Source: an uncultured Eubacteriales bacterium (GTDB lineage Bacteria > Bacillota > Clostridia > Oscillospirales > CAG-272). From it: a stretch of DNA of 64,000 nucleotides. Positions within the stretch are counted from its first letter, which is position 1, and each line of letters opens with the position of its first letter. The notes below the pieces were generated by a model that saw nothing but the letters and a program-made list of their open reading frames with translations, was not told the origin of the DNA and searched no databases. Below, in pieces: positions 1 to 9,036 of the stretch. Made by a program: the position numbers and the translations under genes. Location of the stretch: positions 45,533 to 109,532 of the forward strand of contig CAKSLQ010000009.1 of NCBI GenBank assembly GCA_934467415.1, given 5' to 3'.

Positions 1-27
1 CCTGCAAATCCGGCCGGTATGCGCATC

Positions 28-175
28 TTAGGCTTCCCCGGTGGGGAAGCTGGCGCCGTAGGCGACTGATGAGGGATTGATGAAAGCAGGGCATCGCACT
101 GTGCCGTGCCGGCTGCCTGCATGCCCTCATCCACCGCTAACGCGGTCCCCCTTCCCCAAAGGGGAAGGCTAAGAC
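28..175. repeat. B-frame modular repeat, standard core
   Basis: Terminal hairpin TTCCCCggtGGGGAA, slot hairpin around GCCGTAGGC, GATGAGG, a core of about 50 bases containing GCATCGCAC, CCCTCATC, a second slot hairpin ACCGCtaaCGCGGT, and a closing hairpin TTCCCCaaaGGGGAA. It fills most of the DNA before the first gene. The same frame recurs in at least ten other gaps of this window. Confidence 0.85.
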
Positions 176-253
176 GCGGCGGGAGCGAGACGGCGCCCTA
201 CAGATGTGATTTCATCCGTCCCCGCAAATTTCTATATATAAGGAGGTGTTTGT

Positions 254-793
254 ATGTCCGCTCTGCGAGCGTTTTTCGCCGAGCTCGGCGATTACCTCGG
301 TGAAAAATACTTTTCGCCAGACCTCGGCGACCTGAATTACCTGAACAGCGACGCCGCCGTGCGGTTTCTGCCGCTCTGCATCGTCGGGCTGTGCGCGGGC
401 ATCTTCATCGCCGCGCTGATTTATTACTACAACTGTGAGTATCTCGGGCGCGCGGTGCGCCGCCTCTACGCGGCGGGCGCATTTGCCCCCGCCGAGGCGA
501 AAACGCTGGCCGAGATCCGCTGCGGCGGCCGCGCCTACCGCAAAAATCTGCGGCGCGGAACCGTCCTGTCGAAATATGTCGTCCCCGCCGAGACGGAGGG
601 CGGCGCAGAGCCGCGCTACTACATCCCGGAGGATCGGCGCGCGACCGCGCTCAAGCGCTACAAGCCGCTGCACGGCGGCGTTGCCGCGCTGTTCGGGATT
701 CTGATCGCCTGTGCGGCGCTCTGCTTCATCTTGTTATATTACACCCCGGACGTGGTGCGGCTGGCCGACAACGCGATCGGCCTGATAAAATAA
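254..793 (+). CDS. small two-helix membrane protein, unknown function
   Basis: A 179-residue protein that I do not recognise. Two hydrophobic segments are visible, at about residues 39-58 and 145-165. They enclose a basic, arginine-rich middle part (about 60-140) that probably faces the cytoplasm. The start is well supported: AAGGAGGTG lies 6-8 bases before the ATG. The next gene, a MORN-repeat membrane protein, begins 28 bases after the stop on the same strand, so the two are likely co-transcribed and may act together at the membrane; that is inference from spacing only. Confidence 0.75.
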   Translation: MSALRAFFAELGDYLGEKYFSPDLGDLNYLNSDAAVRFLPLCIVGLCAGIFIAALIYYYNCEYLGRAVRRLYAAGAFAPAEAKTLAEIRCGGRAYRKNLRRGTVLSKYVVPAETEGGAEPRYYIPEDRRATALKRYKPLHGGVAALFGILIACAALCFILLYYTPDVVRLADNAIGLIK

Positions 794-821
794 CAGATAT
801 TTCTGCATAATGGAGTAAACT

Positions 822-2018
822 ATGGCTGACAAGAATACATGGCTTTCGCCGGAGGAGCGCGCGGCGCTGGCGCGGCAAAGAGAAATGGAAACCGCGCGGC
901 GCACAGCCGTGCAGAATCGGGCTGCACAGGCCGTGCCGCGCACACCGAATGCGGGCGCGGCGCAGGGCAGTCCCCGCACTGGTGCGGCGCAGAATCCGCG
1001 CGCCGTCGCGGCGGAACCGAACGCGGCGGGACCCGCACAGCGCAGACCCGCGCAGCCGCCGACGCGCCCCGGCGCACAGCGCGGCGGCGTACCGAGCGGT
1101 GTGCGGCAGGGACAGCGCACGGTGCGTCCGTCCGCGCCGGTTCGCCCCGGTGAGGCGGCCGGTGACACCAAGGAGCTGCCGCGCTATATTCATTCGGCCA
1201 AGCGCGGCGGGCATAAGCCGCCGAGGCGGAAGACCCGCACCGCGCCCCCCGTCCGCATCAAGCTGCCGCCCAAGGTGCGCGCAGTCCTGCTTGCGGTCGC
1301 GGCGGTCGCACTGGTCTTCATCCTCCTGCTGATCTGCGGCGTGCGCTACACGAAGGAAACCCGCGCCGACGGCAGCACGATCAAGTTTTTCGGCATTGTG
1401 AATGCGAGCGGCATCCGGAGCGGCTGGCTCTCGGCCGACGGGGCGCGCGGACGCATCGCGGACGGCAATACGATCACCTATTCCAACGGCGACGTCTATA
1501 CGGGCGGCATGTCGGGGCTGAAAAAGTCGGGCACGGGGACATACAACTACAAGAACGGCGACGTCTATACGGGCAGCTTTTCCGACGACCGTGCAAACGG
1601 CAGCGGCACCATGACCTATGCAAACGGCAATGTCTATACGGGTTCGTTCAAGGACGGCCTGGCGGACGGCGAAGGGACATACACCTACAAGAGCGGCGAC
1701 ACCTACGTCGGCAGCTTTAAGGCCGGGCGCAAGAACGGCACGGGGACGTACACCAGCGGCGACGCGGTCTACACGGGCGCGTATGTGAACGACGTCCGCG
1801 AGGGCAAGGGAAAGCAGGTCTACGCCAACGGCGATGTCTACGAGGGCGAGTTCAAAAACGACATGCGCAACGGGCAGGGCACATATACCTTTGCAAACGG
1901 CGAGCGCTACACCGGCTCGTTCCGCGACAATCAGCTCAGCGGCGAGGGGACCTACACCTGGCCGAGCGGAAAGACCTACACGGGTCGGTTTGAAAACGGC
2001 AAAATCGTAGAAGAATGA
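822..2018 (+). CDS. membrane-anchored MORN-repeat protein
   Basis: 398 residues. Residues 1-145 are low-complexity, rich in Ala, Pro, Arg and Gln, probably disordered and cytoplasmic. A single transmembrane helix follows at about 152-176 (VRAVLLAVAAVALVFILLLI). From about 219 to the end there are roughly eight MORN repeats of 22-23 residues with the pattern Y-x-G-x-F-x-x-G-x-x-x-G-x-G-T-Y. MORN repeats form elongated beta-hairpin stacks and in bacteria are often linked to membrane or surface tethering; the partner here is unknown. The topology suggests an extracytoplasmic repeat domain. A modest GGAG precedes the ATG, and a strong terminator follows at 2024. Confidence 0.88.
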   Translation: MADKNTWLSPEERAALARQREMETARRTAVQNRAAQAVPRTPNAGAAQGSPRTGAAQNPRAVAAEPNAAGPAQRRPAQPPTRPGAQRGGVPSGVRQGQRTVRPSAPVRPGEAAGDTKELPRYIHSAKRGGHKPPRRKTRTAPPVRIKLPPKVRAVLLAVAAVALVFILLLICGVRYTKETRADGSTIKFFGIVNASGIRSGWLSADGARGRIADGNTITYSNGDVYTGGMSGLKKSGTGTYNYKNGDVYTGSFSDDRANGSGTMTYANGNVYTGSFKDGLADGEGTYTYKSGDTYVGSFKAGRKNGTGTYTSGDAVYTGAYVNDVREGKGKQVYANGDVYEGEFKNDMRNGQGTYTFANGERYTGSFRDNQLSGEGTYTWPSGKTYTGRFENGKIVEE

Positions 2019-2023
2019 AATCA

Positions 2024-2055
2024 GAAAAAGGCTTCCCGCGGGAAGCCTTTTTTCG
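2024..2055 (+). terminator. intrinsic terminator after the MORN gene
   Basis: Perfect stem AAAAAGGCTTCCCGC/GCGGGAAGCCTTTTT ending in a T run, starting six bases after the stop codon. Confidence 0.9.
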
Positions 2056-2180
2056 CGGAGGGGGAGCACCGGCGAGGGTTGCAGGCGGGAGAGAGACGGC
2101 GCCCTGCGGTGTGTGCGTCTTTTGTACAATCCAGCAGGGATCATGGCACCCCGGAACGCAAGCGTGCCGCTCTATCCGTG

Positions 2181-2373
2181 CCTTCCCCTTTGGGGAAGAC
2201 GGGGACGGAAACGCATGGCGTTTCCAATGAGTTTCCCTGCGGGAAACATCACGCCCAGCGGTGGATGAGGGCCTTATGGCAGTTGGCACGACACTGTGCG
2301 ATGCCCTGCTTTCATCAATCCCTCATCCGTCGGCTACGCCGACACCTTCCCCACCGGGGAAGGCTAAGATGCG
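2181..2373. repeat. B-frame repeat carrying an E insert
   Basis: Reverse-orientation B-frame. The first slot is enlarged by an E insert with two hairpins: GGAAACGC/GCGTTTCC and GTTTCCC/GGGAAAC. The core (GGATGAGGG ... CCCTCATCC) and a second slot GTCGGCtacGCCGAC follow, then TTCCCCaccGGGGAA. Together with the next entry it accounts for nearly all of the 513-base gap 2019-2531. Confidence 0.8.
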
Positions 2374-2378
2374 GCGGG

Positions 2379-2454
2379 CGATTCATGAATCGCCCCTACG
2401 GTGAGCGGGGAGTTTGTGCAAATCGGTAGGGGTCGGCGCCCTCGACGACCCGCA
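2379..2454. repeat. two C-type short palindromes
   Basis: GGGCGATTCATGAATCGCCC followed by CTACGG (2379-2401), and a GGTAGGGGTCGGCGCC...GACGACCCG form (2428-2454). Both are short palindromic motifs that recur beside the larger frames throughout the window. Confidence 0.7.
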
Positions 2455-2488
2455 ACCGCACCTTTCTCTCCGTGCCGCTCTCACCACG

Positions 2489-2524
2489 CAAAAGACCGCC
2501 CTGCCGTGCAGGGCGGTCTTTTTC
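2489..2524. terminator. intrinsic terminator for the SLH gene
   Basis: Stem AAGACCGCCCTGC/GCAGGGCGGTCTT flanked by A and T runs, just downstream of the minus-strand stop at 2532. The symmetry means it could also stop plus-strand transcription. Confidence 0.85.
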
Positions 2525-2531
2525 TTTACTG

Positions 2532-4868
2532 TCAGTTGCGGATGGGGCGCAGGTCGCGGGCGACGATGTACTGCTTCTGTCCCGTGTAGTAGTTGATGAC
2601 GGGGCAATAGGTGTACGGCATGTTGTTGTCGATCTCCGGCTCGTCCATGTAGACGCCGAGGCGCTTGCCGAGACACCAGACGATCGTGCCTTCGCGCGGC
2701 GTTGCGCCGACATTGGTACCCATGACGGGCAGCGTCAGGAAGTCCGTGATGCCCGTGTCGTTCTGTTCACTGAAAACGACCTGATGCCAGCCGATCTGAT
2801 GCGCGTAAACACTGCGTTCCGCCACGGCGATCGCCTGCTCGATGGTACACTTGTTGTTCGGCGAGAGCGTGGTGTCCGACGTCCCCTTGATGAGGTCGAG
2901 CGCGTTCATGAACGCCATGGACTCCACGGCCCAGCTCTCGAGCTGGCCGCGATCCGTGTAATTTGCCAGCTTCGAGGTGTAGCTCGTGTAGCTGTAGTCG
3001 GAATTCTTCTCGATATAGCGCAGCGTGCGGTAGAGGAAGGTCGCCATCTGCTGGCGGTTGAGCGTGGCGTCGGGGGAGAAGGTGGTCTCCGACGTGCCGG
3101 AGGTGATCCCGGCGGCGTAGGCCTTGAGAACATAGGGGCTGCTCGTGTCCGTAAAGGTGTTTGCGGCGGCGGGCGTGATGGTCTTGCCGGTCATCTCCTC
3201 GGCGAGGCGCACCACCACGGAGCAGAATTGCAGCCGCGAGATGTTCTTCGTATAGTCATTGCCGAGCAGCTCGAGATCCAGCAGGTTGTCGTTGAGCGCG
3301 AAGTTGACGTCGCTCTGCGCCCAGGTGCTGGTCTTGGCGGTGTTGCGGAGGCGGAGCGTGAACATGCCCGCCTGATCCTCGGTGCTGCTGAGCGCGAGCG
3401 TCTCCCGCATTTGCAGCGCGGCGTTGACCTCGGCCTGATAGTGTTCCAGTGTGCTGTCGTTGCCGCTGAGCTTGAGATCCTTCTCGGTCAGATGCTGCTG
3501 CAAATAGCGGTCGGATCTGCCGCAGACATCGCAGCTGAGCCAGTAGACATGCATGCCCGCCGCATTGACGCCGACATACGCCTGGTCGGTGGCAAGCTCG
3601 TCGTACAGCGTGGCATGGGTAAACTCCGACAGCTTCTCGATCGCCGTCGCACGGAAGCGGGCGGAGACATGGTTCGGATTATACTCGCACTTGCCGCAGA
3701 TCACGCAGGAGTAATACCACCGCGGAGCGGTCTGGCAGTTCGGATGGGTGTAGACGCGGTCGGCCGTCTTGATCTGCTGGGTGTAGACATGGCCGGGGCA
3801 CCAGTCCTTTGTGGCGGCGGCGGCGCCCGCCTTCTGCGCGGCGTAGACATCATTGCCCGAATACACCTTGATGTTATAGGGGATGATGTAGCCGCGGCCC
3901 TCCGTCATTTTTTCCGCAAACGCGGGCACGGCGGACTCGGGGATGTACACCGTACCGTCGGTGGAGCAGAACTGGAGGTCACTGCGGCCCTCCCAGCGCG
4001 GCGAATGGTCCAGCGGGCTGCGCAGGGCATTGTCCATGCGGCCGACGAAGGTGTAGACATCCACCTTATCGCTCAGCCAGATATTCTTCAGATGGCGGGA
4101 CCACACAATGACATCGAATATGCCTTCCGCGCAGTCCCGGTTGTAGAAGTCGCTGTCTTCCACATCCATGATGAGCGTGCCGATGTCGTCGAATTGGTCG
4201 AGATAGCCGAGGTTGTAGCCGTCACCGCGGTGTTCGCTGTCCATGACGACCACGGTTTTGCCTTTGTTTTCGGGGTTTTCCGCGTCTGCCGCCGCCTGTG
4301 TGCGTGCCGGGTAGACAGCGCGGCGCGCTTTGGCCAGTGCGGCGGCGGTCTTCTCCTGCGCGGCGGCAAGCTCGGCTTTTTCCGTGTCACTCATCCGCTC
4401 GCCCTCGATGGTCAGGCTGACCTGGAGGGTGGGGAAGTAGGGCGCGCTGGTGCGGGCGGTGGCAGGCTGGCCGTTGACCGTGGCCGTGAAGGTGTCCGCC
4501 GTCACGACCGTGTCGCCCATGAGGTTCGTGTAGTTGGCGCAATAGCCCTTCGTCGTGTCAAAGGCGAGCTTGACCGTGACGAGATAGGTGGTTCCGGCGC
4601 GGAAGAGGAATTCATCGTCCTCGGTCTCCACATCGTCGCCCATCCATTCGGTGTACATAACGGTGACACCGGCTGCCATCAGATCAATGCCTCCGCTCTT
4701 GATGGAGCGGACGTTGACGGCGGTCTCCATTTCGCAGGGGTCGCCCGCCTTCGGCATATCGAAGACGATGTCGATGTGTTTGAGCGGTGTCGCGGCGGCG
4801 GACGCCGTCATCGGCGCAAGAGAGAGTGCAAGCGCCGCGATAAGCAGGAGAGATAGGAGCTTTTTCAT
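2532..4868 (-). CDS. secreted SLH-domain protein
   Basis: 778 residues beginning with a clear signal peptide (MKKLLSLLLIAALALSLAPM, cleavage probably after ...ASAAA at about 24). I do not recognise the domain in residues 30-300. Residues 330-480 contain paired CxxC elements (CVICGKCEY; CDVCGRSD) that resemble small metal-binding ribbons. Near the C-terminus two SLH-type repeats are visible: about 565-618 (FTDTSSPYVLKAYAAGITSG...LNRQQMATFLYRTL) and about 636-690 (AVESMAFMNALDLIKGTSD...). SLH repeats bind secondary cell-wall polymers, so this is likely a cell-surface protein. The RBS GAGGAAAC precedes the ATG; a promoter lies about 70 bases upstream and a terminator follows. The role beyond surface attachment is unknown. 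Confidence 0.85.
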   Translation of the reverse strand: MKKLLSLLLIAALALSLAPMTASAAATPLKHIDIVFDMPKAGDPCEMETAVNVRSIKSGGIDLMAAGVTVMYTEWMGDDVETEDDEFLFRAGTTYLVTVKLAFDTTKGYCANYTNLMGDTVVTADTFTATVNGQPATARTSAPYFPTLQVSLTIEGERMSDTEKAELAAAQEKTAAALAKARRAVYPARTQAAADAENPENKGKTVVVMDSEHRGDGYNLGYLDQFDDIGTLIMDVEDSDFYNRDCAEGIFDVIVWSRHLKNIWLSDKVDVYTFVGRMDNALRSPLDHSPRWEGRSDLQFCSTDGTVYIPESAVPAFAEKMTEGRGYIIPYNIKVYSGNDVYAAQKAGAAAATKDWCPGHVYTQQIKTADRVYTHPNCQTAPRWYYSCVICGKCEYNPNHVSARFRATAIEKLSEFTHATLYDELATDQAYVGVNAAGMHVYWLSCDVCGRSDRYLQQHLTEKDLKLSGNDSTLEHYQAEVNAALQMRETLALSSTEDQAGMFTLRLRNTAKTSTWAQSDVNFALNDNLLDLELLGNDYTKNISRLQFCSVVVRLAEEMTGKTITPAAANTFTDTSSPYVLKAYAAGITSGTSETTFSPDATLNRQQMATFLYRTLRYIEKNSDYSYTSYTSKLANYTDRGQLESWAVESMAFMNALDLIKGTSDTTLSPNNKCTIEQAIAVAERSVYAHQIGWHQVVFSEQNDTGITDFLTLPVMGTNVGATPREGTIVWCLGKRLGVYMDEPEIDNNMPYTYCPVINYYTGQKQYIVARDLRPIRN

Positions 4869-4933
4869 GATGTTTCCTCATTTCCGATGCTGTTTCCGCC
4901 CTCTGCCGGGGCAGAGGGGAAGCCTCTACCGCT

Positions 4934-4963
4934 ATTATACCGCGTTTTGCAGGTCGGTGACAA
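4934..4963 (-). promoter_or_regulatory. promoter of the SLH-protein gene
   Basis: On the minus strand: TTGTCA (4958-4963), an 18-base spacer, TATAAT (4934-4939), about 65 bases ahead of the start codon. Confidence 0.7.
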
Positions 4964-5064
4964 GTCTTTTTCAGCAAATTTGCGGCAAATGTGCCCGCCC
5001 TCTTCCGGATACGCGGACGCGGGCAGGCGCATTTGGGGGATTCGGCGAGGCGCAAAGCGTCTCT

Positions 5065-5095
5065 TAGGCTTCCCCCAAGGGGGAAGGCTAAGACG
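5065..5095. repeat. lone B-type terminal hairpin
   Basis: CTTAGGCTTCCCCCAAGG...GGAAGGCTAAGACGCGG: only the terminal hairpin of a B-frame. It sits just after the stop of the DUF4358-like gene and could act as its 3' hairpin. Nothing else is seen in the gap 4869-5100 apart from the SLH promoter. Confidence 0.6.
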
Positions 5096-5100
5096 CGGCG

Positions 5101-5601
5101 TCACCCCAGCGCTTTTTCGACGCGGCGGAGGATCTCGCCGTTGTCCGGCATCATGGAGAGGATCACGACGCTGCCGCGCGTGACCACGACGGCATTTTCC
5201 GCATAGCCGCGAAGCCCCGCGGCGTTCAACGCGCGCTTTGCCGCGGCGGCGCGGCGCTCGAAGAACAGCGCTCCGTCCTGCGCGTCCGACGCGCGGTAAA
5301 GCCGCATGACGCAAAGCTCGCAGAAGTCGCCGGAGAGGGAGGAATAGAGCGCGAAATCCTCGATCCGGTCGCGGAACGCGGGATAGCCCGCGAGGCCGAG
5401 ATAATCGTCGAGAAAATCCGCGTCCGCCTGTGCATCGTATCCGCGCCCGTAGCAGAGGATGCTGCCCGCGGGCAGGGTTCCGTCGGCGGCGGTCGCCGCA
5501 AGCACAACGTCGTACAGCCGCGCATTCCCCGCGCAGGAGAACAGGCAAAACAGGGCAAGCGACATCGCAAGGTGGATGTAAAAGCAACGTTTTTTCATCA
5601 T
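5101..5601 (-). CDS. DUF4358-like putative lipoprotein
   Basis: 166 residues. The N-terminus (MMKKRCFYIHLAMSLALFCL, then FSCAG) looks like a lipoprotein signal with the modified Cys at about 23. The C-terminal half has the pattern I associate with DUF4358: an ELCVMRLYRASDAQ strand-helix, a basic helix, then NAVVVTRGSVVILSMMPDN. DUF4358 proteins are small clostridial lipoproteins of unknown role. No clear RBS precedes the ATG; an ATAATGATG sequence covers the start, so the 5' end is less certain than the reading frame. Confidence 0.65.
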   Translation of the reverse strand: MMKKRCFYIHLAMSLALFCLFSCAGNARLYDVVLAATAADGTLPAGSILCYGRGYDAQADADFLDDYLGLAGYPAFRDRIEDFALYSSLSGDFCELCVMRLYRASDAQDGALFFERRAAAAKRALNAAGLRGYAENAVVVTRGSVVILSMMPDNGEILRRVEKALG

Positions 5602-5663
5602 TATAGAAACAGATGTTCGGCGGGAATCCCGCGTGGTGTGAGTGGGAGGTTTCCGCGATTCTT

Positions 5664-5851
5664 AGGCTTCCCTTGGGGGAGAGCTGTACGAGACGCAAAT
5701 GCGTCTCGCGGAGTTTTCCCGATTGGAAAACATCCTGAGCGTACACGCCTGATGAGGGATTGATGCAAGCAAAACATCGCACAATGCTGTGCCGGCTCCC
5801 TGCATGCCCTCATCCCCCGCCTACGGCGGGACCTTCCCCAACGGGGAAGGC
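5664..5851. repeat. B-frame repeat with F insert
   Basis: Left slot holds an F insert: hairpin CGAGACGCaaatGCGTCTCG followed by GTTTTCCcgattGGAAAAC. The standard core and right slot CCCGCCtacGGCGGG follow, then TTCCCCaacGGGGAA. With 5901-6219 this accounts for the gap 5602-6246. Confidence 0.85.
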
Positions 5852-5900
5852 TTGGACGCGGCGGGAGACGGACGGCGCATGACGGTGTGTGCGTTCTTTC

Positions 5901-6010
5901 GGCTCCCCTGTGCAAGGGGAGCTGTCAACGAAGTTGACTGAGGGGTTGTTTCTTTGCTTTGTAACAATCCCTCCGGTGCTTCGCACCACCTCCCTTTGCC
6001 GGGGGGAGGC
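5901..6010. repeat. A-frame repeat, reverse orientation
   Basis: GGCTCCCC...GGGGAGC, slot GTCAACgaaGTTGAC, GAGGGGTTGTT...AACAATCCCTC, slot GGTGCttcGCACC, then CTCCCTTTGCCGGGGGGAG, a diverged terminal hairpin. Confidence 0.85.
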
Positions 6011-6030
6011 GAATGTAGATTGCGCACGGA

Positions 6031-6109
6031 TGCGGGCGACCGATGGTCGCCCCTACGGTTTGTGCGGATTTTTCGCAAACCGGTAGGGGTCGGCGCCCCG
6101 ACGACCCGT
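6031..6109. repeat. pair of C-type palindromes
   Basis: GCGGGCGACCGATGGTCGCC followed by CCTACGG, and GGTAGGGGTCGGCGCC followed by CCGACGACCCG. The two C forms occur side by side and in opposite orientation, as at 2379-2454. Confidence 0.7.
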
Positions 6110-6124
6110 TGCTCTGTGCGTGAC

Positions 6125-6219
6125 ACCTCATCCGTCACGCTTTGCGTGATGTTTCCCGTAAGGAAAACTCATTAGGAACGCTTGCGTTCCGTACCACACT
6201 CCCTTTGCCGGGGGGAGGC
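6125..6219. repeat. hybrid half repeat with E insert
   Basis: Begins as a B-frame right half (CCTCATCC), carries a slot hairpin GTCACGctttGCGTGA and an E insert (GTTTCCCgtaaGGAAAAC, GGAACGCttGCGTTCC). It ends with an A-type terminal hairpin CTCCCTTTGCCGGGGGGAG instead of the B-type one. Confidence 0.75.
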
Positions 6220-6246
6220 TTGGTTCAAACGGCACGTTGACCCCCG

Positions 6247-8682
6247 CTACATTCTTTGAATACGGATGACGGCGGCGGTCATGTCGTCGCGGCAGAGCGT
6301 GTGCCGCTTCGCCTCGGCGAGGATGCGCGCGGCGGCATCGGCGGCGGCGAGATCCGCACCGCACAAAAGCTCGCACAGCCAGAGCGGCTCCTCGATGTCC
6401 TCGGTGACGCCGTCGCTGAGGAGCACCACGGCGTCGCCGTCCTCGCAGGCAAAGACGGTCTTCTCGGCGTCCACGTCCTCGAGAATGCCGATCGGCACGG
6501 TGCGCGAGCGGATCTTGAAGATGCGGTCGCCCCGCTTGACAAACGAGGGCGCCGCGCCGCTCTTGAAGAACGTCCCCTGCCCGGTGAAGCAGTCGAGCGC
6601 GAACAGATCGACCGTGGTGAAGCCCTCCTCGCGGTCGGTGCGCGTCATCGCCGCCAGCAGCTCCAGCGCCGCGGTCACATCGTTGCCCGCGCGCAGCATC
6701 TTTTCGAGGAAGAGCGCGGCCTTCGCGCTTTTGTCGGCGGCGGCGCGGCCGCTGCCCATGCCGTCGTTGACCACCGCGTAAAAGCAGCCGTTTTTCGCGT
6801 CGAAGCTGCACACGCGGTCGCCGTTTTCCTCGCCGCCGCCTGCGGCCGCCGAGGCGATGGACGCCTCGGCCTTGAAAAGCGGCGCGCCCTTGACGATCAT
6901 GTTGATGCCGCCGTCCGCAAACTCGAAGAGCGGCGGCTCAAACCGCCCGCCGAGCGCCTCGGTGAGCGCCGCCGTGATCTCGTCGGCCGTGCAGCGCATG
7001 GCGCTGCCGCCGACGCGGAAGGCATAGACCTGCTTTTTCCGCGTGCCGAACACACCCATGCTGTCCGCCGAGAAGCCGATGTGTCCGAGCGCCGTCACGA
7101 CGGCGGCACGCCCGGCCGCGTCCGGCGCGTAGGCGGCATCACCGCGCGCCAATGCCTCGGAGAGCACGCGGGCGAAGACCGCGTAGTCCACCGCCGCGCG
7201 GCGGCTGCCGTCGGCGGAGAGCATCTCGCGAATCAGCTTTGCGTTCTCCCGCTCGATTTCGTCGAGCATCCGGTCGGCGGAGGTGCAGCGCGCGAGAAAT
7301 GCGGGCGGCAGGTCGCCGCGCCCGACCTTGCCGTGCTTATAGAGCCCGGCGCTGATTTTACCCAGTGTATCCAGTGTCACGGCATAGTCCCTTTCCCAGC
7401 ACAGGCTGCATGCCGCGCAGCGGCGGCAGAATTTGTCGCAGACCCGGTCGCAGATGCGCCGGACGTCGAAGATGCTGACGCGCGTTTCGCGTTCGGAGAG
7501 GTCGGCGAAGGCATTTGACATCGCCTCAAAGGTTTCGGAGAGGTCGCGCACGGTCTCGCGGCCGCTCTTTTCCCGATAGGGCAGAACCGCCGCATCCGCG
7601 TCCGGCGCGGCACGGCTTCCGGCGGCGGGCAGCAGCTTGTCGGCAAGGTCGCCGTGCGGCAGGAAGGTCAGTGCCGCGCCGAGGAGAAATGCGGGCAGGG
7701 CGGAAAGGAGCAGCGCCTTGCCGCCCGCAAAAAAGCAGAGCGCGGAGAAGCCGGCGGCAGCAGCGGCGGCGGCCGGTGCCGCGGAAATATGCGCCGCCGT
7801 CAGCGAAAAGAGAAGCGCCGCGGCCGCCATGCCGGGCGAGGCGGCGGGATCGGCGGCAAAGCCGAGCAGCAGCGCAAGTACGCCCGCCGTGTGTGTTTCC
7901 AGCCGCCGCGCGGCCAGCAGCGAGAGATAGGCGGCGGTCGCCGTCGCCGCCCGGACGGCGAGCGGCATCTCAAGGGACGACACCGCAAACACAAAGGAGA
8001 CAAGCAGAGCGGTGTGTCCGATCACCGCGCGGGACGTGCGGCGCGCCGCAGCGGCGGTGTAGCCGATATACAGATAGGCAAGCGCCGGGCAGACCAGCAC
8101 CGCAAAGCAGACGCCGACGAGGTCGCCGACGGCAAAGCCGCCCGCAAACAGGCGCACCATGCCCGCCGTGAACGCGGCAACGGCGGCGGAGCAGACGCGC
8201 AGCGCCTCGCCCTCGCGAAAGAGGACGGCGCGCGTCTCCCCGGTAAAGAGGCGCGGGCGCACGGGTGCGGCGCGGCGGGGGTCAAACACGAGCGAAAAGA
8301 CGACGCGCAGGATGACCAGCACGATGCAGCCCGCAAGCGACGGCAGATTGCCGGAAAGCAGCGCGCCGAGCAGCACCCCGGCGGCGAGCGCGGGCGTGTC
8401 TCCGCCGCCGGCGGCGGCGACGGCGAGGCCGAGCGGATAGACGGGGAGCGGCAGGCGCACGCTGCCGAGCAGCGCGGCGAAGGCCGCGGGTGCGGCGGCC
8501 GCGAAGAAGCGGCGCAGCGCGTGTGCGATGCGCGCGCCGTCGCCGTCGTGCTTTTCGCCGGATGTATCGGGAGCGGCGGCGGGCGCTGTCGCGTCCGTGC
8601 GCGCAAGGTGCGCCCGCAGTCCGGCAAAGAAGCCGCCGAGGCGCGCCCCGGCCGCAGCGGTCACGGTTTGGAAGTCCTTCAT
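6247..8682 (-). CDS. spoIIE: stage II sporulation protein E (PP2C phosphatase)
   Basis: About 811 residues, the usual SpoIIE size. Roughly the first 330 residues hold a run of about ten hydrophobic segments (for example FSLVFDPRR, FVFAVSSLEM and LLSALPAFLLGAALTFL flanks). A cytoplasmic linker with a CDRVCDKFCRRCAACSLCW cysteine cluster follows, then a C-terminal PP2C phosphatase from about 585. The PP2C metal-binding motif NDGMGSGRAA and the later LLSDGVTED motif are intact. In Bacillus SpoIIE dephosphorylates SpoIIAA to release sigma-F in the forespore and interacts with FtsZ at the polar septum. I prefer the second ATG (8682) because AAAGGA lies 9-10 bases ahead of it; the ATG at 8691 sits too close to that site. 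It is a strong marker for sporulation capacity. Confidence 0.95.
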   Translation of the reverse strand: MKDFQTVTAAAGARLGGFFAGLRAHLARTDATAPAAAPDTSGEKHDGDGARIAHALRRFFAAAAPAAFAALLGSVRLPLPVYPLGLAVAAAGGGDTPALAAGVLLGALLSGNLPSLAGCIVLVILRVVFSLVFDPRRAAPVRPRLFTGETRAVLFREGEALRVCSAAVAAFTAGMVRLFAGGFAVGDLVGVCFAVLVCPALAYLYIGYTAAAARRTSRAVIGHTALLVSFVFAVSSLEMPLAVRAATATAAYLSLLAARRLETHTAGVLALLLGFAADPAASPGMAAAALLFSLTAAHISAAPAAAAAAAGFSALCFFAGGKALLLSALPAFLLGAALTFLPHGDLADKLLPAAGSRAAPDADAAVLPYREKSGRETVRDLSETFEAMSNAFADLSERETRVSIFDVRRICDRVCDKFCRRCAACSLCWERDYAVTLDTLGKISAGLYKHGKVGRGDLPPAFLARCTSADRMLDEIERENAKLIREMLSADGSRRAAVDYAVFARVLSEALARGDAAYAPDAAGRAAVVTALGHIGFSADSMGVFGTRKKQVYAFRVGGSAMRCTADEITAALTEALGGRFEPPLFEFADGGINMIVKGAPLFKAEASIASAAAGGGEENGDRVCSFDAKNGCFYAVVNDGMGSGRAAADKSAKAALFLEKMLRAGNDVTAALELLAAMTRTDREEGFTTVDLFALDCFTGQGTFFKSGAAPSFVKRGDRIFKIRSRTVPIGILEDVDAEKTVFACEDGDAVVLLSDGVTEDIEEPLWLCELLCGADLAAADAAARILAEAKRHTLCRDDMTAAVIRIQRM

Positions 8683-8857
8683 GATATGCATTTCCTTTCT
8701 TTTTTATGTATCTGCATTGTAGGAAATACCGGACAAAAAAGGCGTCGCATCCGCGCTGTCGCGGCGGGAAAGATTTGCGGGACGGATGGCGGCGGCGCGC
8801 GGGAAATACCGAGTCGTCCCATTTCCGGCGGGAGAAAACGCGAACGGGGAAGCCGCA

Positions 8858-8864
8858 TGTCGAA
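8858..8864 (+). promoter_or_regulatory. possible Spo0A box upstream of spoIIE
   Basis: TGTCGAA, the core 0A-box sequence, about 175 bases upstream of the spoIIE start, in the inverted orientation. In Bacillus spoIIE is activated by phosphorylated Spo0A, so the location is sensible. A seven-base match can occur by chance, hence the low score. Confidence 0.3.
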
Positions 8865-8894
8865 AAAAGGCGGACGAAAATGCGGGGGGATTAA

Positions 8895-9004
8895 GGCTCC
8901 CCTGTGCAAGGGGAGCTGGCGTGGTACACGCCTGAGGGGTTGTTCCGTACAAAAACAATCCCTCCGCCGCCGTTCGGCGGCACCTCCCTTTGCACAAGGG
9001 AGGC
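8895..9004. repeat. A-frame repeat, reverse orientation
   Basis: GGCTCCCC terminal hairpin, slot GGCGTGgtaCACGCC, GAGGGGTTGTTCCGTAC...AACAATCCCTC, slot CCGCCGttCGGCGG, CTCCCTTTGCACAAGGGAG. Confidence 0.9.
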
Positions 9005-9036
9005 GAAGATAGAGCAGCACGACGCGGCGTTCCTTT

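Noticed and set aside
5572..5915. Small ORFs starting MHRGAE or similar, here and in many gaps
   Set aside because: They are all frames through the terminal hairpin of the A-frame (TGCACAGGGGAG region), not genes.
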